46,707 bases of DNA. Source: a virus. The stretch spans positions 1 through 46,707 of the IMG/VR virus record IMGVR_UViG_3300028192_000006. One strand, given 5' to 3'. Shown here in pieces: positions 22,765-31,580 of the stretch. A model generated the notes under the pieces. The model was not told where the DNA came from. It saw only the letters and a program-made list of their open reading frames with translations, and did not search any database. The first letter of the stretch is position 1. Each line of letters starts with the position of its first letter. The translations under genes and the position numbers were made by a program.

Positions 22765-23525
22765 GAGTAGTAATTACAGGGTCACGTGGTTTTATAGGTG
22801 GACATTTAAAAAATAGATTAAAACAAGATGGGCATACCATTATTGAATGGGACCATAAGATTGAGAAAGCAATTGAAAATTTTAAATTAGATAATGCTGA
22901 TTATGTAGTACACATGGCAGCTTGGGCTGATGTTCGAGCAAGTATAAAAGACCCTAATAAATATTGGGAAAACAATGTGACTAATACTACTAATATACAA
23001 AGACAATGTAATGAATATAAAGTACCATTAATATATGCATCTTCTTCTTGTATTCATGAATGGCATAAATCACCTTATGGAATAAGTAAAAAAGTAAATG
23101 AGGAGACAGCATTCCCAGGACAAATTGCATTAAGATTTACTACAGTTTATGGTGGAGCTGGTGCTAATAGAGGTATGTTTATGGATAATCTTAAAGATGG
23201 TAGTCTTAAATGGGTAACAAATCATGTTCGTGATTTTGTACATATTGATGATGTATGTGATGCAATTATTCTTTTAATGTATTTAAGTAAAACAGATATG
23301 TCATCATATAAACTTGAACCTTCTCCTAAACTTTTACCAGCATATGATATTGGTACTGGTACTGGTTATGTAGTATCAGAATTAGCTCAAATGGGTGGGT
23401 ATGATGTTAAAGGAACACCAGGCGATGAATGCGAAGCACTAGACAATACTGCAGATATTACTGCAATGAAAGAATTGGGTTGGCGTCCATTAGTTAATGT
23501 AAAGAATTATATAAAAAACTTATGA
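22761..23525 (+). CDS. NAD-dependent NDP-sugar epimerase/dehydratase (extended SDR)
   Basis: 254 residues. The NAD(P)-binding GSRGFIGGHL is at 7-16, followed by HMAAWADVRASI, catalytic SSSCIH and YGISK (Y-x3-K), a substrate-binding region (RFTTVYGGAG) and VRDFVHIDDVCDAI. It resembles UDP-glucose 4-epimerase and GDP- or dTDP-sugar dehydratases and is somewhat shorter than GalE. Directly downstream of the DNA glycosyltransferase, it may alter the sugar donor. That would be unusual, since T4 uses host UDP-glucose. Confidence 0.85.
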   Translation: MRVVITGSRGFIGGHLKNRLKQDGHTIIEWDHKIEKAIENFKLDNADYVVHMAAWADVRASIKDPNKYWENNVTNTTNIQRQCNEYKVPLIYASSSCIHEWHKSPYGISKKVNEETAFPGQIALRFTTVYGGAGANRGMFMDNLKDGSLKWVTNHVRDFVHIDDVCDAIILLMYLSKTDMSSYKLEPSPKLLPAYDIGTGTGYVVSELAQMGGYDVKGTPGDECEALDNTADITAMKELGWRPLVNVKNYIKNL

Positions 23526-24787
23526 AGTGGGCAAGTATAGTACCTCTTATTGGAGGTGAAACAATAGCAATGGAAAAGGTCTTTGAGAAAAGACCAGCTT
23601 ATATGATGTCATATAACGAATTTGAAGCTAATGATGCTCATATAGTAGAACATTATAGAAAGCAATGTAGTGACCCTGAAGATGGTGCCAATTATGTTCC
23701 TTATTATATATTAGAAAATAAACGTAAGAATGGATTTATCTGGCATGGTCGACAACAAGGTGAAGGTCCCGAAGGCGAGATGAATGGAAGATATGTTGAT
23801 GTTGTTAATACTATATGTCCATGTGCTGGTCTTTCTTCATTAAATGTTAAACCATCTGGTGATGCAGAAGTAAATGATTATATGACCAAGACTGCTAAGT
23901 ATGTCTTAGAAGAAATAGGTCCAAAAGTATTATGGGGAGAAAATGCACCGCGATTAGCCACTAAATTAGGTGAGCCAGTTGTAAAAAAATTAAGAGCTTT
24001 AGCAAAAGAGAATGGATATACACTTTCTTTATATAAAACAAAAAGCTTATTACATGGATTAAGTCAAGTTAGAGACAGGTCATTTTATTTTTTCTGGAAA
24101 GGTGATAGTGTACCTATGTTTGATTGGTATGATAGGCCTAATGAAAAGATAGAAGATACAATTCGTAGGGTTAAAAGGGACCCGACAGACCCGATGTCTG
24201 CACTGGCTAATACCAAAACTCCAAGTAAGGATGACTTATATTATAAGTATGTGTTGGAAGTAATACATAATGGTATGAGTCATAATGATTTTCAAAAGAC
24301 ATTAGAAAAAAGTATTAATGTTCAAGGCTATATTGAAAAACATAGTAATTATAATGACTATGCAGATTGGCTAGAAACTTTTGGTGAAACCAAACAAGCA
24401 AAAAAAGCTAGAGCTATGCATAAGAAATTATCAGTTAAAGGTACTAATATAATGAGACGTACAAGTGAAATACCAGCTGATTATATAGGCGCATTCGTAG
24501 GTCATATGCCAATGAATTTGACTCATCCAGATGAGGATAGATATTTGACATATAGAGAATGTATGGAAATTATGAAATTACCAGAAGATTTTAATATGAT
24601 AGACCCAAAAAGAAATCTTAATCACTTATGTCAAAATGTTCCAGTGACTACTGCAATGGATATGGCATATAATATTAAAAGATTTTTATATGGTAGGTCA
24701 GAAATGATATATGATGATTTTGTTATACAATGTAATAAATCCCATTCAATTCAAACCACACCAAGCACTTTAGATAAATTCATGTAA
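23522..24787 (+). CDS. C5-cytosine methyltransferase-fold protein
   Basis: 421 residues. Motif I-like IVPLIGGETIAMEKVF and EFEANDAHIVEHY open the SAM fold. The catalytic PC loop is ICPCAGLSSL with Cys101, motif VI is ENA (140-142; usually ENV), motif VIII is LSQVRDRSFYFF, and motif X is CQNVPVTTAMDMAYNI. A long target-recognition region holds the Cys-free middle. C5 methylases act on unmodified cytosine; in a phage that hydroxymethylates C5, that position would be blocked. The protein may use residual dC, act on host DNA, or have a changed reaction. The fold is solid; the substrate is unclear. Confidence 0.8.
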   Translation: MKWASIVPLIGGETIAMEKVFEKRPAYMMSYNEFEANDAHIVEHYRKQCSDPEDGANYVPYYILENKRKNGFIWHGRQQGEGPEGEMNGRYVDVVNTICPCAGLSSLNVKPSGDAEVNDYMTKTAKYVLEEIGPKVLWGENAPRLATKLGEPVVKKLRALAKENGYTLSLYKTKSLLHGLSQVRDRSFYFFWKGDSVPMFDWYDRPNEKIEDTIRRVKRDPTDPMSALANTKTPSKDDLYYKYVLEVIHNGMSHNDFQKTLEKSINVQGYIEKHSNYNDYADWLETFGETKQAKKARAMHKKLSVKGTNIMRRTSEIPADYIGAFVGHMPMNLTHPDEDRYLTYRECMEIMKLPEDFNMIDPKRNLNHLCQNVPVTTAMDMAYNIKRFLYGRSEMIYDDFVIQCNKSHSIQTTPSTLDKFM

Positions 24788-24798
24788 AAGGAGAAAAT

Positions 24799-25833
24799 AT
24801 GGGAATAATGGATAAATTACAGAAGAATTCTAGGATTAAAGAGACAGCAACTCTCGATAAATCCAAGATTTTTTCTAACCAAGAGATGGTACCAACAAAG
24901 GTTCCAATGATTAATGTTGCTTTATCAGGCGACCCTGATGGTGGATTAACATCAGGACTAACTGTATTAGCAGGACCATCAAAGAATTTTAAAACATCAT
25001 TTGGATTATTAATAGCAGCAGCATACTTAGAAAAATATGATGATGCTATTTTATTATTCTATGATTCAGAATTTGGTTCACCCCAACAATACTTTAAGTC
25101 GTTCGGTATCGACACTTCAAGAGTACTCCACAGCCCAATTAAAAATGTCGAGGAACTGAAGTTTGATTTGATTAATCAATTAGAGAATATCGAACGCAAA
25201 GACAAAGTCATTATTATGATTGACTCTATTGGTAATCTTGCTTCTAAAAAAGAATTAGATGATACATTTGCAGAGAAATCTGTAGCAGATATGTCAAGAG
25301 CAAAAGCTCTTAAAGGTTTATTTAGAATGACCACACCATATTTGACAATGAGAGATATACCATTACTTGCTGTTAACCATACATACCAAGAGATTGGTTT
25401 ATTCCCTAGAGCTATTGTATCTGGAGGTACGGGTATCTATTATTCAAGTGATAATATCTGGATTCTCGGTAGACAACAAGAGAAAAAGGGTACAGAAATT
25501 ATGGGTTATCATTTTATTATTAACGTAGAGAAATCTAGATTTGTTAAAGAGAAATCTAAAATTCCTATTAGTGTTACATGGGAAGGTGGTATTGAACAAT
25601 ACTCTGGATTATTAGATTCAGCAATGGAAGGTGGATATGTAGTTAAACCTAGTGTAGGTTGGTATTCTAAAGTTGATAAAAAAACTGGTGAGATAGAAGA
25701 TAAAAAAGTTCGTCAAGCTGATACACTTAAAGAATCATTTTGGAAACCTATCTTTGCTAATACAGATTTTAAAGAATATCTTAAACGTAAATATGAAATA
25801 GGTCATGCGGAGATGATTAAGAGTGCAGATTGA
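24799..25833 (+). CDS. uvsX: UvsX RecA-like recombinase
   Basis: 344 residues (T4 UvsX 391). Walker A is GPSKNFKT (59-66), Walker B is KVIIMIDSIGNLASKKELDD, and an L2-like region follows at PLLAVNHTYQEIGLF. It begins after AAAGGAG and 11 bp past the previous gene, and ends 11 bp inside the helicase gene, the T4 order uvsX-41. It forms filaments on gp32-coated DNA with UvsY and starts recombination-dependent replication with gp46/47 resection. Confidence 0.95.
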   Translation: MGIMDKLQKNSRIKETATLDKSKIFSNQEMVPTKVPMINVALSGDPDGGLTSGLTVLAGPSKNFKTSFGLLIAAAYLEKYDDAILLFYDSEFGSPQQYFKSFGIDTSRVLHSPIKNVEELKFDLINQLENIERKDKVIIMIDSIGNLASKKELDDTFAEKSVADMSRAKALKGLFRMTTPYLTMRDIPLLAVNHTYQEIGLFPRAIVSGGTGIYYSSDNIWILGRQQEKKGTEIMGYHFIINVEKSRFVKEKSKIPISVTWEGGIEQYSGLLDSAMEGGYVVKPSVGWYSKVDKKTGEIEDKKVRQADTLKESFWKPIFANTDFKEYLKRKYEIGHAEMIKSAD

Positions 25834-27166
25834 AACATTAATCTTACGTAACTTAATGCTCAATGAGGATTATACTAGAAGTGTAATCCCTCATTTAAAA
25901 TTACGATATTTTGAAGAACCATATAGGGCAGTCTTTAATGAGATTATTAATTTTGTAACTAAATTTAATGCACTACCAAGTGCTGATGCATTATCAATTG
26001 AAATGAGGAATAATCCTAAGATTGGTTCTGATTCATTAGCTCTTATTCCTAAAATAAGTATTAAAGAAGGTGAACAAACTGTTGAATGGTTAACAGAAAA
26101 AACTGAGAAATGGTGTCAAGATAGAGCAATCTATTTGGCAATTATGGACTCTATTAATATTATTGAAGGTAGACATGATACGTTAGATAAAAATTCATTA
26201 CCTGAAGTATTAAGTGAAGCTCTTTCAGTTAGTTTTGATTTAAGAGTTGGGCATGATTATGTAGATGATTCTGATGCTCGTTATGAATTTTATCATAGAG
26301 CAGAAGAACACCTCCCATTTGATTTAAAAATGTTTAATAAAATTACCAAAGGTGGCTTAGTTAATAAGTCTCTTAATGTAGCTCTTGCAGGTACTGGCGT
26401 TGGTAAGTCATTATTTATGTGTCATGTAGCAGCAGGTGCTTTGACTCAAATGAAGAATGTATTATATATTACTATGGAGATGGCAGAAGAACGCATCGCA
26501 GAAAGAATAGATGCTAACCTTATGAACGTACCTCTTGACCAGTTAGAAAATTTGTCAAAAGATATGTTTGATAAGAAGATGCATAAGCTCACCGATAAAG
26601 GTGTAGGCAAATTAATTGTAAAAGAATATCCTACAGGAGCAGCAAGTACTATTCATTTTAGAGCATTACTTAAGGAATTAAAACTTAAACGTGACTTCAT
26701 ACCTAATCTAATTTGTATTGACTATTTAAATATATGTGCCTCTTCAAGAATGAAAGCAATGGGTGGTGCTATTAATTCATATACTTATGTGAAAGCAATT
26801 GCTGAAGAATTGCGTGGCATGGCAGTAGAGTTTAATTTACCTATTGTCACTGCCACACAAACTACTCGTTCAGGCTTTGGTAGTTCAGATGTTGGATTGA
26901 CAGATACATCAGAATCATTTGGTTTACCAGCCACAGCTGATTTAATGTTTGCTATTATATCTACTGATGAGTTAGAAGATTTAAATCAATTAATGATTAA
27001 ACAACTTAAGAATAGATATAATGACCCAACGGGTAAAAATAAAAAGTTTGTTATTGGAGTTGACAGGGCTAAAATGAGATTATATGATGTAGAAGATACT
27101 GCCCAAACTCTCAATGTAAGGGACGAACCACCTAAAGAAAATAAATATGAGGAGTTTAATGTATGA
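25823..27166 (+). CDS. 41: gp41, DnaB-like replicative helicase
   Basis: 447 residues from GTG 25823 (GGAG 10 bp before). An N-terminal helical domain precedes the RecA-like motor: Walker A GTGVGKS (190-196), the EMAEERIAERIDANLM helix, Walker B LICIDYLNIC and QTTRSGFGSSD near the arginine/sensor loop. T4 gp41 has 475 residues. It forms the hexamer that unwinds the fork with a primase; here the only primase seen is the AEP-type at 18492. Confidence 0.95.
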   Translation: MQIETLILRNLMLNEDYTRSVIPHLKLRYFEEPYRAVFNEIINFVTKFNALPSADALSIEMRNNPKIGSDSLALIPKISIKEGEQTVEWLTEKTEKWCQDRAIYLAIMDSINIIEGRHDTLDKNSLPEVLSEALSVSFDLRVGHDYVDDSDARYEFYHRAEEHLPFDLKMFNKITKGGLVNKSLNVALAGTGVGKSLFMCHVAAGALTQMKNVLYITMEMAEERIAERIDANLMNVPLDQLENLSKDMFDKKMHKLTDKGVGKLIVKEYPTGAASTIHFRALLKELKLKRDFIPNLICIDYLNICASSRMKAMGGAINSYTYVKAIAEELRGMAVEFNLPIVTATQTTRSGFGSSDVGLTDTSESFGLPATADLMFAIISTDELEDLNQLMIKQLKNRYNDPTGKNKKFVIGVDRAKMRLYDVEDTAQTLNVRDEPPKENKYEEFNV

Positions 27167-27630
27167 GTACTTTAATGCAAGGTAAAGCTTGGGGAGAAAA
27201 ATATATACACTTAGCTAAAGAAATATCTACATGGTCTAAAGACCCAAGCACTAAAGTTGGTGCTATAGTTGTAGGTTGTGATGGTCAAATATTATCACAA
27301 GGATTTAATGGTTTTCCAAGAGGAATAAAAGATTCTGATGAGAGACTTAATAACCGTGAGAGAAAATATGAATTAGTTGTCCATGCAGAAATGAATGCAA
27401 TATATAATGCATCTCTTAATGGAGTATCTTTAAAAGATTCTACGCTATATGTATATGGATTACCTATATGTAATGAATGTGCAAAAGGTATAATCCAAGT
27501 TGGTATTAAAAAGGTTGTTGCAATGAGGCCTACAGTATATAATACTAAATGGGATAAATCAAATAAGAATGCTGAAGCTATATTTAGAGAAGCCGAGGTT
27601 ATGTATTTAATAGATGTGGAAGAAGAATGA
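27163..27630 (+). CDS. cd: dCMP deaminase
   Basis: 155 residues. Zinc- and proton-shuttle motif HAEMNA and the second motif LPICNECAKGI (PxxxCxxC) mark a deoxycytidylate deaminase; the N-terminal STKVGAIVVG and GFNGFPRG match the same family (T4 cd, ComEB). It turns dCMP into dUMP for dTMP synthesis and competes with the hydroxymethylase for dCMP. The ATG overlaps the helicase stop, with GAGGAG 12 bp upstream. Confidence 0.93.
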   Translation: MSTLMQGKAWGEKYIHLAKEISTWSKDPSTKVGAIVVGCDGQILSQGFNGFPRGIKDSDERLNNRERKYELVVHAEMNAIYNASLNGVSLKDSTLYVYGLPICNECAKGIIQVGIKKVVAMRPTVYNTKWDKSNKNAEAIFREAEVMYLIDVEEE

Positions 27631-27923
27631 CAGAGAAAAAAATCCCATTTAAAAGATGGTCATTTGTAGACAAAAATAATTTAGATGACCAACATTGGTA
27701 TGTACGATTAGAAGGTGGTGAATACCATGGAGTTATCTATAGATACTTAGATGTAAAATTAAATGAAACTACTGAATCTATAAATTTTGATTATGAAATA
27801 GTAGAATATCCAACGAATAATCCTCATGGAATGCCTGCATTTAATTTAGCATTAGGTGATATATTAAAAAGTATATTAGATGATGCTATGGAAAAACAGG
27901 ACTATGTGCTAGGTAAAAAGTAA
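27627..27923 (+). CDS. Conserved small unknown protein
   Basis: 98 residues (MTEKKIPFKRWSFVDKNNLD) with beta-strand pattern, aromatic DQHWYVRLEGGEYHGVIYRY, and a helical acidic end (DILKSILDDAMEKQ). It is coupled by 4-bp and 1-bp overlaps to the deaminase and MazG-like genes, suggesting a nucleotide-pool context. No domain is recognised. Confidence 0.75.
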   Translation: MTEKKIPFKRWSFVDKNNLDDQHWYVRLEGGEYHGVIYRYLDVKLNETTESINFDYEIVEYPTNNPHGMPAFNLALGDILKSILDDAMEKQDYVLGKK

Positions 27924-28195
27924 TGAATATGAAAGAAACGCTGACAATTTTGTCAGAAGAGTGCGCAGAAGTAATACAAGCAAACTCTAAATTAATTAGA
28001 TTTGGCACATATGATGAAGACAATATAGCCGAGCTAGAAAAAGAAATAGCAGATGTTATAGCTGTGATATTAATTTTAGAACATTATGGCTATGTCAAGA
28101 TGGAAAATATACAAGAAGGTATAATTCCTAAGCTTCAAAAGCTAAAAAAATATAGCAAAATAAAAAACATTAATAAAATCATCAAGAATTTATAA
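27923..28195 (+). CDS. MazG-like nucleotide pyrophosphohydrolase
   Basis: 90 residues. LSEECAEVIQANSKLIRFG followed by ELEKEIADVIAVILILEHYG is the ExxE...ExxD pattern of the MazG family. The length equals a single MazG half. Phage MazG proteins are proposed to change (p)ppGpp or hydrolyse odd dNTPs. It is the second all-alpha NTP pyrophosphatase here (see 17311) and ends the early/middle run before a late promoter. Confidence 0.85.
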   Translation: MNMKETLTILSEECAEVIQANSKLIRFGTYDEDNIAELEKEIADVIAVILILEHYGYVKMENIQEGIIPKLQKLKKYSKIKNINKIIKNL

Positions 28196-28197
28196 CT

Positions 28198-28205
28198 TAT
28201 AAATA
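28198..28205 (+). promoter_or_regulatory. T4-type late promoter of the packaged-protein operon
   Basis: TATAAATA is just after the MazG-like stop, 33 bp before ATG 28238. The change from metabolic genes to genes with capsid-targeting N-termini occurs exactly here, which supports it as a late start point. Confidence 0.7.
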
Positions 28206-28237
28206 GTTCTATATTTATAACTAACTTAGGGTTTTTA

Positions 28238-30019
28238 ATGCACTCCTTCAAAAATCACGTAGACGAGGCCTCAGGTCTCAAATTTATTTCCTTGCTTCCT
28301 CCAAAGGTAAGACACGCTATAAAAAGATATGCTCACCAAGATAAGTATAAAGGTGCTTTAGCAATGTATCGTGAATTAAAAAAGAATAAAGATATTAAAA
28401 GTAGAAAGTTATCTAATAACAAAATAAAAAGTATTGCAGCTGACTATTTTAATTTAGATCATAAAGAGTTTGACAAAATACTTAATCGTAAGACAAGATA
28501 CGAAGAAGCTCCTCCAGGAATGTCAAACACAGTAAAAAAATTTAAAGCAGATGGCATGGATCCCGATAAAGCATTCGCTCTTGCTTGGTCTATATACAAT
28601 CAGAAAAAGAATGAAGCGGTAGAATATATAACAGAAGTTAATAATTTATCTAGATCTGTATTAGCAAGAAATCCAGTAAGATTAGATGCTTTTATTAAAA
28701 AAGTTAAAAAGGGTGATGGATTTAAATTAATTAATACTGATGATACAGTTGTATTGCATAAAGATATGATAGCTGGAATTACAGTAAATAGTAATCCAAC
28801 TACTGATATGCCAAATAAACCAAAAGATGTAGATGGTAATATACTTACTTGGGCAAGTTTAGAAAAGACTGCTGAATTTGGTGGACAAGGAGCAAGTAAA
28901 GAACCTACTGGTGCTGAATGGGAAGCACTTATATCTGTAGGTGTAAACAGAGCAGTACTAGGAAACTCATGGAAATTAGGTAGCGATGAATGGAATAATA
29001 TTGAAAAATTCTGGGATGACTATGGACCATTTGCAATGAAACTTGGTGAAGAATTTAAAACCCGTTATAAATTAAAAGGATTAAAACAATTAGGAGCTTC
29101 AACTGCCCCTACAAGTGCTGAATGGAAAAAAACAGGTGCAAATGATAGAACACCAAAAACTGATATGATAAATGATAAAGTTCATATATCTCTTAAAAAG
29201 TCTGGTGGTTCTCAATTAATGAGTGGTCAAGCTGCAGAAACTTTAAGTACCTTTAATGCTGCAATGGCTACATATTCAGGAAAAAATCCAAGAGGTCTAA
29301 TTAAACTTATGTCTAAAATAGAAACAGATATGGGTAAGATGACATCTAAAACAAGTATTACAGCTCTTAAAAAGATGAGAGATTCAGGTAAAAAATTAAG
29401 CCAAGCTGATGAAGATAAACTTACAGAGTTTAAAGGCCTTGATAAAATAGCTAAAGATTTGACTGCACAAATGAATAAAATATTTACAAGTGATGATTTC
29501 AAAAGTCATTTTTGTTGGGAAGCCGCAACAGGAGAAACAAAATTTGGAATAGGTGCTGATGCAACAGCAACTCATGTAGTAACATTTCATCCAAAAGGTT
29601 ATATAGAGGCTGACTTAATATTAGACTCTATACAAGGTGCTGGAATGACATTAGCAAAAAAGAATAGTTTTTATGTAGCATTTAAAGGTGGGGGTAGACC
29701 AGCTTTAGTTACAAGAGCAAAAAATGAATCATTTGCTGATATAGTTAAGTCAGAATGTGCAGAATTCTTAACTGAAGAGATGGAACAACTAGATGAGTTT
29801 GCATTATTTGACAGATTAAAAAAACAAGCTAGGAATGTAAGCAATGCAATAAAGAATCAAGCTGGAAAAATAATAGATCGTATTATGATTAGGGTTAGTC
29901 AAGCATTTAATGCTATGAAAAAAATGGGTGAAAAAATGATGGCAGGTTTACTTGAATTTTTTAATTTTGAAGTTGATAAGATTAAAGTTTCTGGCGGAGG
30001 AGATTTCCCATTAGTATGA
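28238..30019 (+). CDS. Large predicted head-packaged protein (nuclease-like middle?)
   Basis: 593 residues. The N-terminus MHSFKNHVDEASG resembles the T4 capsid-targeting sequence (MKTYQEFIAEA), cut by prohead protease after xxE. A basic helical part (YKGALAMYRELKKNK) and a DKAFALAWSIYNQKK segment follow. The middle has DMINDKVHISLKKSGGSQLM, which resembles the strand-(S/E)LK-turn of PD-(D/E)XK nucleases, though that reading is tentative. The C-terminus ends in amphipathic helices and a possible membrane-active stretch (MIRVSQAFNAMKKMGEKMMA). An internal virion protein injected with DNA is the best guess; its enzymatic role is unknown. Confidence 0.65.
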   Translation: MHSFKNHVDEASGLKFISLLPPKVRHAIKRYAHQDKYKGALAMYRELKKNKDIKSRKLSNNKIKSIAADYFNLDHKEFDKILNRKTRYEEAPPGMSNTVKKFKADGMDPDKAFALAWSIYNQKKNEAVEYITEVNNLSRSVLARNPVRLDAFIKKVKKGDGFKLINTDDTVVLHKDMIAGITVNSNPTTDMPNKPKDVDGNILTWASLEKTAEFGGQGASKEPTGAEWEALISVGVNRAVLGNSWKLGSDEWNNIEKFWDDYGPFAMKLGEEFKTRYKLKGLKQLGASTAPTSAEWKKTGANDRTPKTDMINDKVHISLKKSGGSQLMSGQAAETLSTFNAAMATYSGKNPRGLIKLMSKIETDMGKMTSKTSITALKKMRDSGKKLSQADEDKLTEFKGLDKIAKDLTAQMNKIFTSDDFKSHFCWEAATGETKFGIGADATATHVVTFHPKGYIEADLILDSIQGAGMTLAKKNSFYVAFKGGGRPALVTRAKNESFADIVKSECAEFLTEEMEQLDEFALFDRLKKQARNVSNAIKNQAGKIIDRIMIRVSQAFNAMKKMGEKMMAGLLEFFNFEVDKIKVSGGGDFPLV

Positions 30020-31245
30020 ATCTAAAGACACACATAGCAGAAGCAAAAAATACGCACATGACCCATATCGAAGATATGGTTATAGATGGTGGTGTACAAG
30101 GTGCACGCGGAGCTATTTTTGCTTTAAGAGATTTAAGAGATATGTTAGCTGGTCATACGAATGACACCAAACAAGTTACAGTCAAATGGGATGGAGCACC
30201 TGCCGTATTTGCTGGTATTGACCCATCTGATGGTAAATTCTTTGTAGCTAAAAAAGGTATATTTAATAAGAACCCAAAAGTATATAAGAGCGTTAAAGAA
30301 GTTAAAGCCGATACAAGAGGTGATTTAGCAGCAAAGCTTACAGTAGCATTTCAAGAATTAAGTAAACTTGGTATAAAAAAAGGAGTCTACCAAGGTGACA
30401 TTATGTTCACTAAAAAAGACCTCAAAAAACAAACAATTGATGGTGTGAAGTATGTAACTTTCCACCCTAATACTATAGTATATGCAGTACCATTATCAGC
30501 AGCGCAAGAGATTATGAGAGCGAAGATTGGAGTAGTGTGGCATACTTATTACTCAGGCGCAACCTTTGAAAATATGAGTGCATCCTTTGGTGTAACCATT
30601 GGTGCATTCAAAAATGTCAGAACGGTATGGCAGAAGTCTGCTAACCTACCAGACATATCTGGTTTAGCCACATTAACAAAAAAGGAAACAGATGAAATTA
30701 CGAAACACATATCAAACGCAGGAAAGCTCTTTCAGAAGATCGCCTCTACGACGCTTAATGACGTGGCTACAAATACGGATATTAATTTATTTTTCAATAC
30801 CTTTAGAAATACGAAGGTTAGAGCACAAGATGAAGTCACAGACTCATCAGCCTATGTACGAGAACTTATTGACTGGATTACTAACCGCTATAATACAGAA
30901 AAAGAGAGACTTAAAAGCGATGCTGGTAAGGATAGAAAGGAAGAAGCGAAGCTTGCAGCATTAGAATTCTTCTCAGATGACAATAAAGATGGCCTTATAA
31001 GTATGCTTGATATGCAAAATGAGTTAGTAATGGCCAAGAAAAAGCTATTAACACACTTGGATAGCATGGATAGTATAAATACATTTATAAAGACTAAAGA
31101 CGGGTTTAGGGTAACAGGCGCCGAAGGATATGTTGCTATTGACCATTTAACAAACGGTGCAGTTAAAATTGTAGACCGAATGGAATTCAGTTATAACAAC
31201 TTTAGCAAAGACATAATCAAAGGGTGGGAGTCCGAATCACGATGA
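30016..31245 (+). CDS. Ligase-like nucleotidyltransferase with capsid-targeting N-terminus
   Basis: 409 residues. The start MNLKTHIAEAKN contains I-A-E followed by A, the same as T4 internal proteins. VTVKWDGAPAVF holds KxDG, the lysine motif of ATP-dependent ligases and capping enzymes; VYQGDIMFTKKD and YVTFHPNTIVYAVP fit later motifs (motif III and the IV strand). Similar proteins in T4-like cyanophages are, I believe, filed as a DUF (possibly DUF6267; not checked). A ligase or adenylyl-transfer function is plausible, and the N-terminus predicts that it is carried in the head, perhaps to repair the injected genome. Confidence 0.7.
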   Translation: MNLKTHIAEAKNTHMTHIEDMVIDGGVQGARGAIFALRDLRDMLAGHTNDTKQVTVKWDGAPAVFAGIDPSDGKFFVAKKGIFNKNPKVYKSVKEVKADTRGDLAAKLTVAFQELSKLGIKKGVYQGDIMFTKKDLKKQTIDGVKYVTFHPNTIVYAVPLSAAQEIMRAKIGVVWHTYYSGATFENMSASFGVTIGAFKNVRTVWQKSANLPDISGLATLTKKETDEITKHISNAGKLFQKIASTTLNDVATNTDINLFFNTFRNTKVRAQDEVTDSSAYVRELIDWITNRYNTEKERLKSDAGKDRKEEAKLAALEFFSDDNKDGLISMLDMQNELVMAKKKLLTHLDSMDSINTFIKTKDGFRVTGAEGYVAIDHLTNGAVKIVDRMEFSYNNFSKDIIKGWESESR

Positions 31246-31580
31246 AATTAATAGACAAACTGGTAAAAGAATTTACCTCAATAAACGAAAGGGTTAGTGG
31301 CAGAGATACAGTCTGGGATAGCGATAAAGGAGAGGTAATAGATTACATGCTAAAAGATCGTAGATTTGGATTGCACGCAGCTAAATTTGGTTATGAAGAT
31401 AGTGAAGATATTTATTTTGATGACGATGCATTAGTATTTAACTCTACGACAGTTGCACGTACTAAAGCAAATACTACTGTTGATGATTTAATCAAATTAG
31501 TTTTAAAAAGAAAAGCATTGCCGAAGCATCCAGATTGGACACCAGCATTTGGAAAAGAATTAAAAAGGAAATACGGATGA
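31242..31580 (+). CDS. Small protein with capsid-targeting-like N-terminus
   Basis: 112 residues from ATG 31242 (ATGA overlap). MKLIDKLVKEFTSINER has LVKE and INE, weaker than its neighbours for prohead-protease cleavage because Ala does not follow. The rest is acidic then basic (FGYEDSEDIYFDDDALVF; VLKRKALPKHPDW). No domain recognised. It belongs to the packaged-protein operon by place and start. Confidence 0.6.
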   Translation: MKLIDKLVKEFTSINERVSGRDTVWDSDKGEVIDYMLKDRRFGLHAAKFGYEDSEDIYFDDDALVFNSTTVARTKANTTVDDLIKLVLKRKALPKHPDWTPAFGKELKRKYG

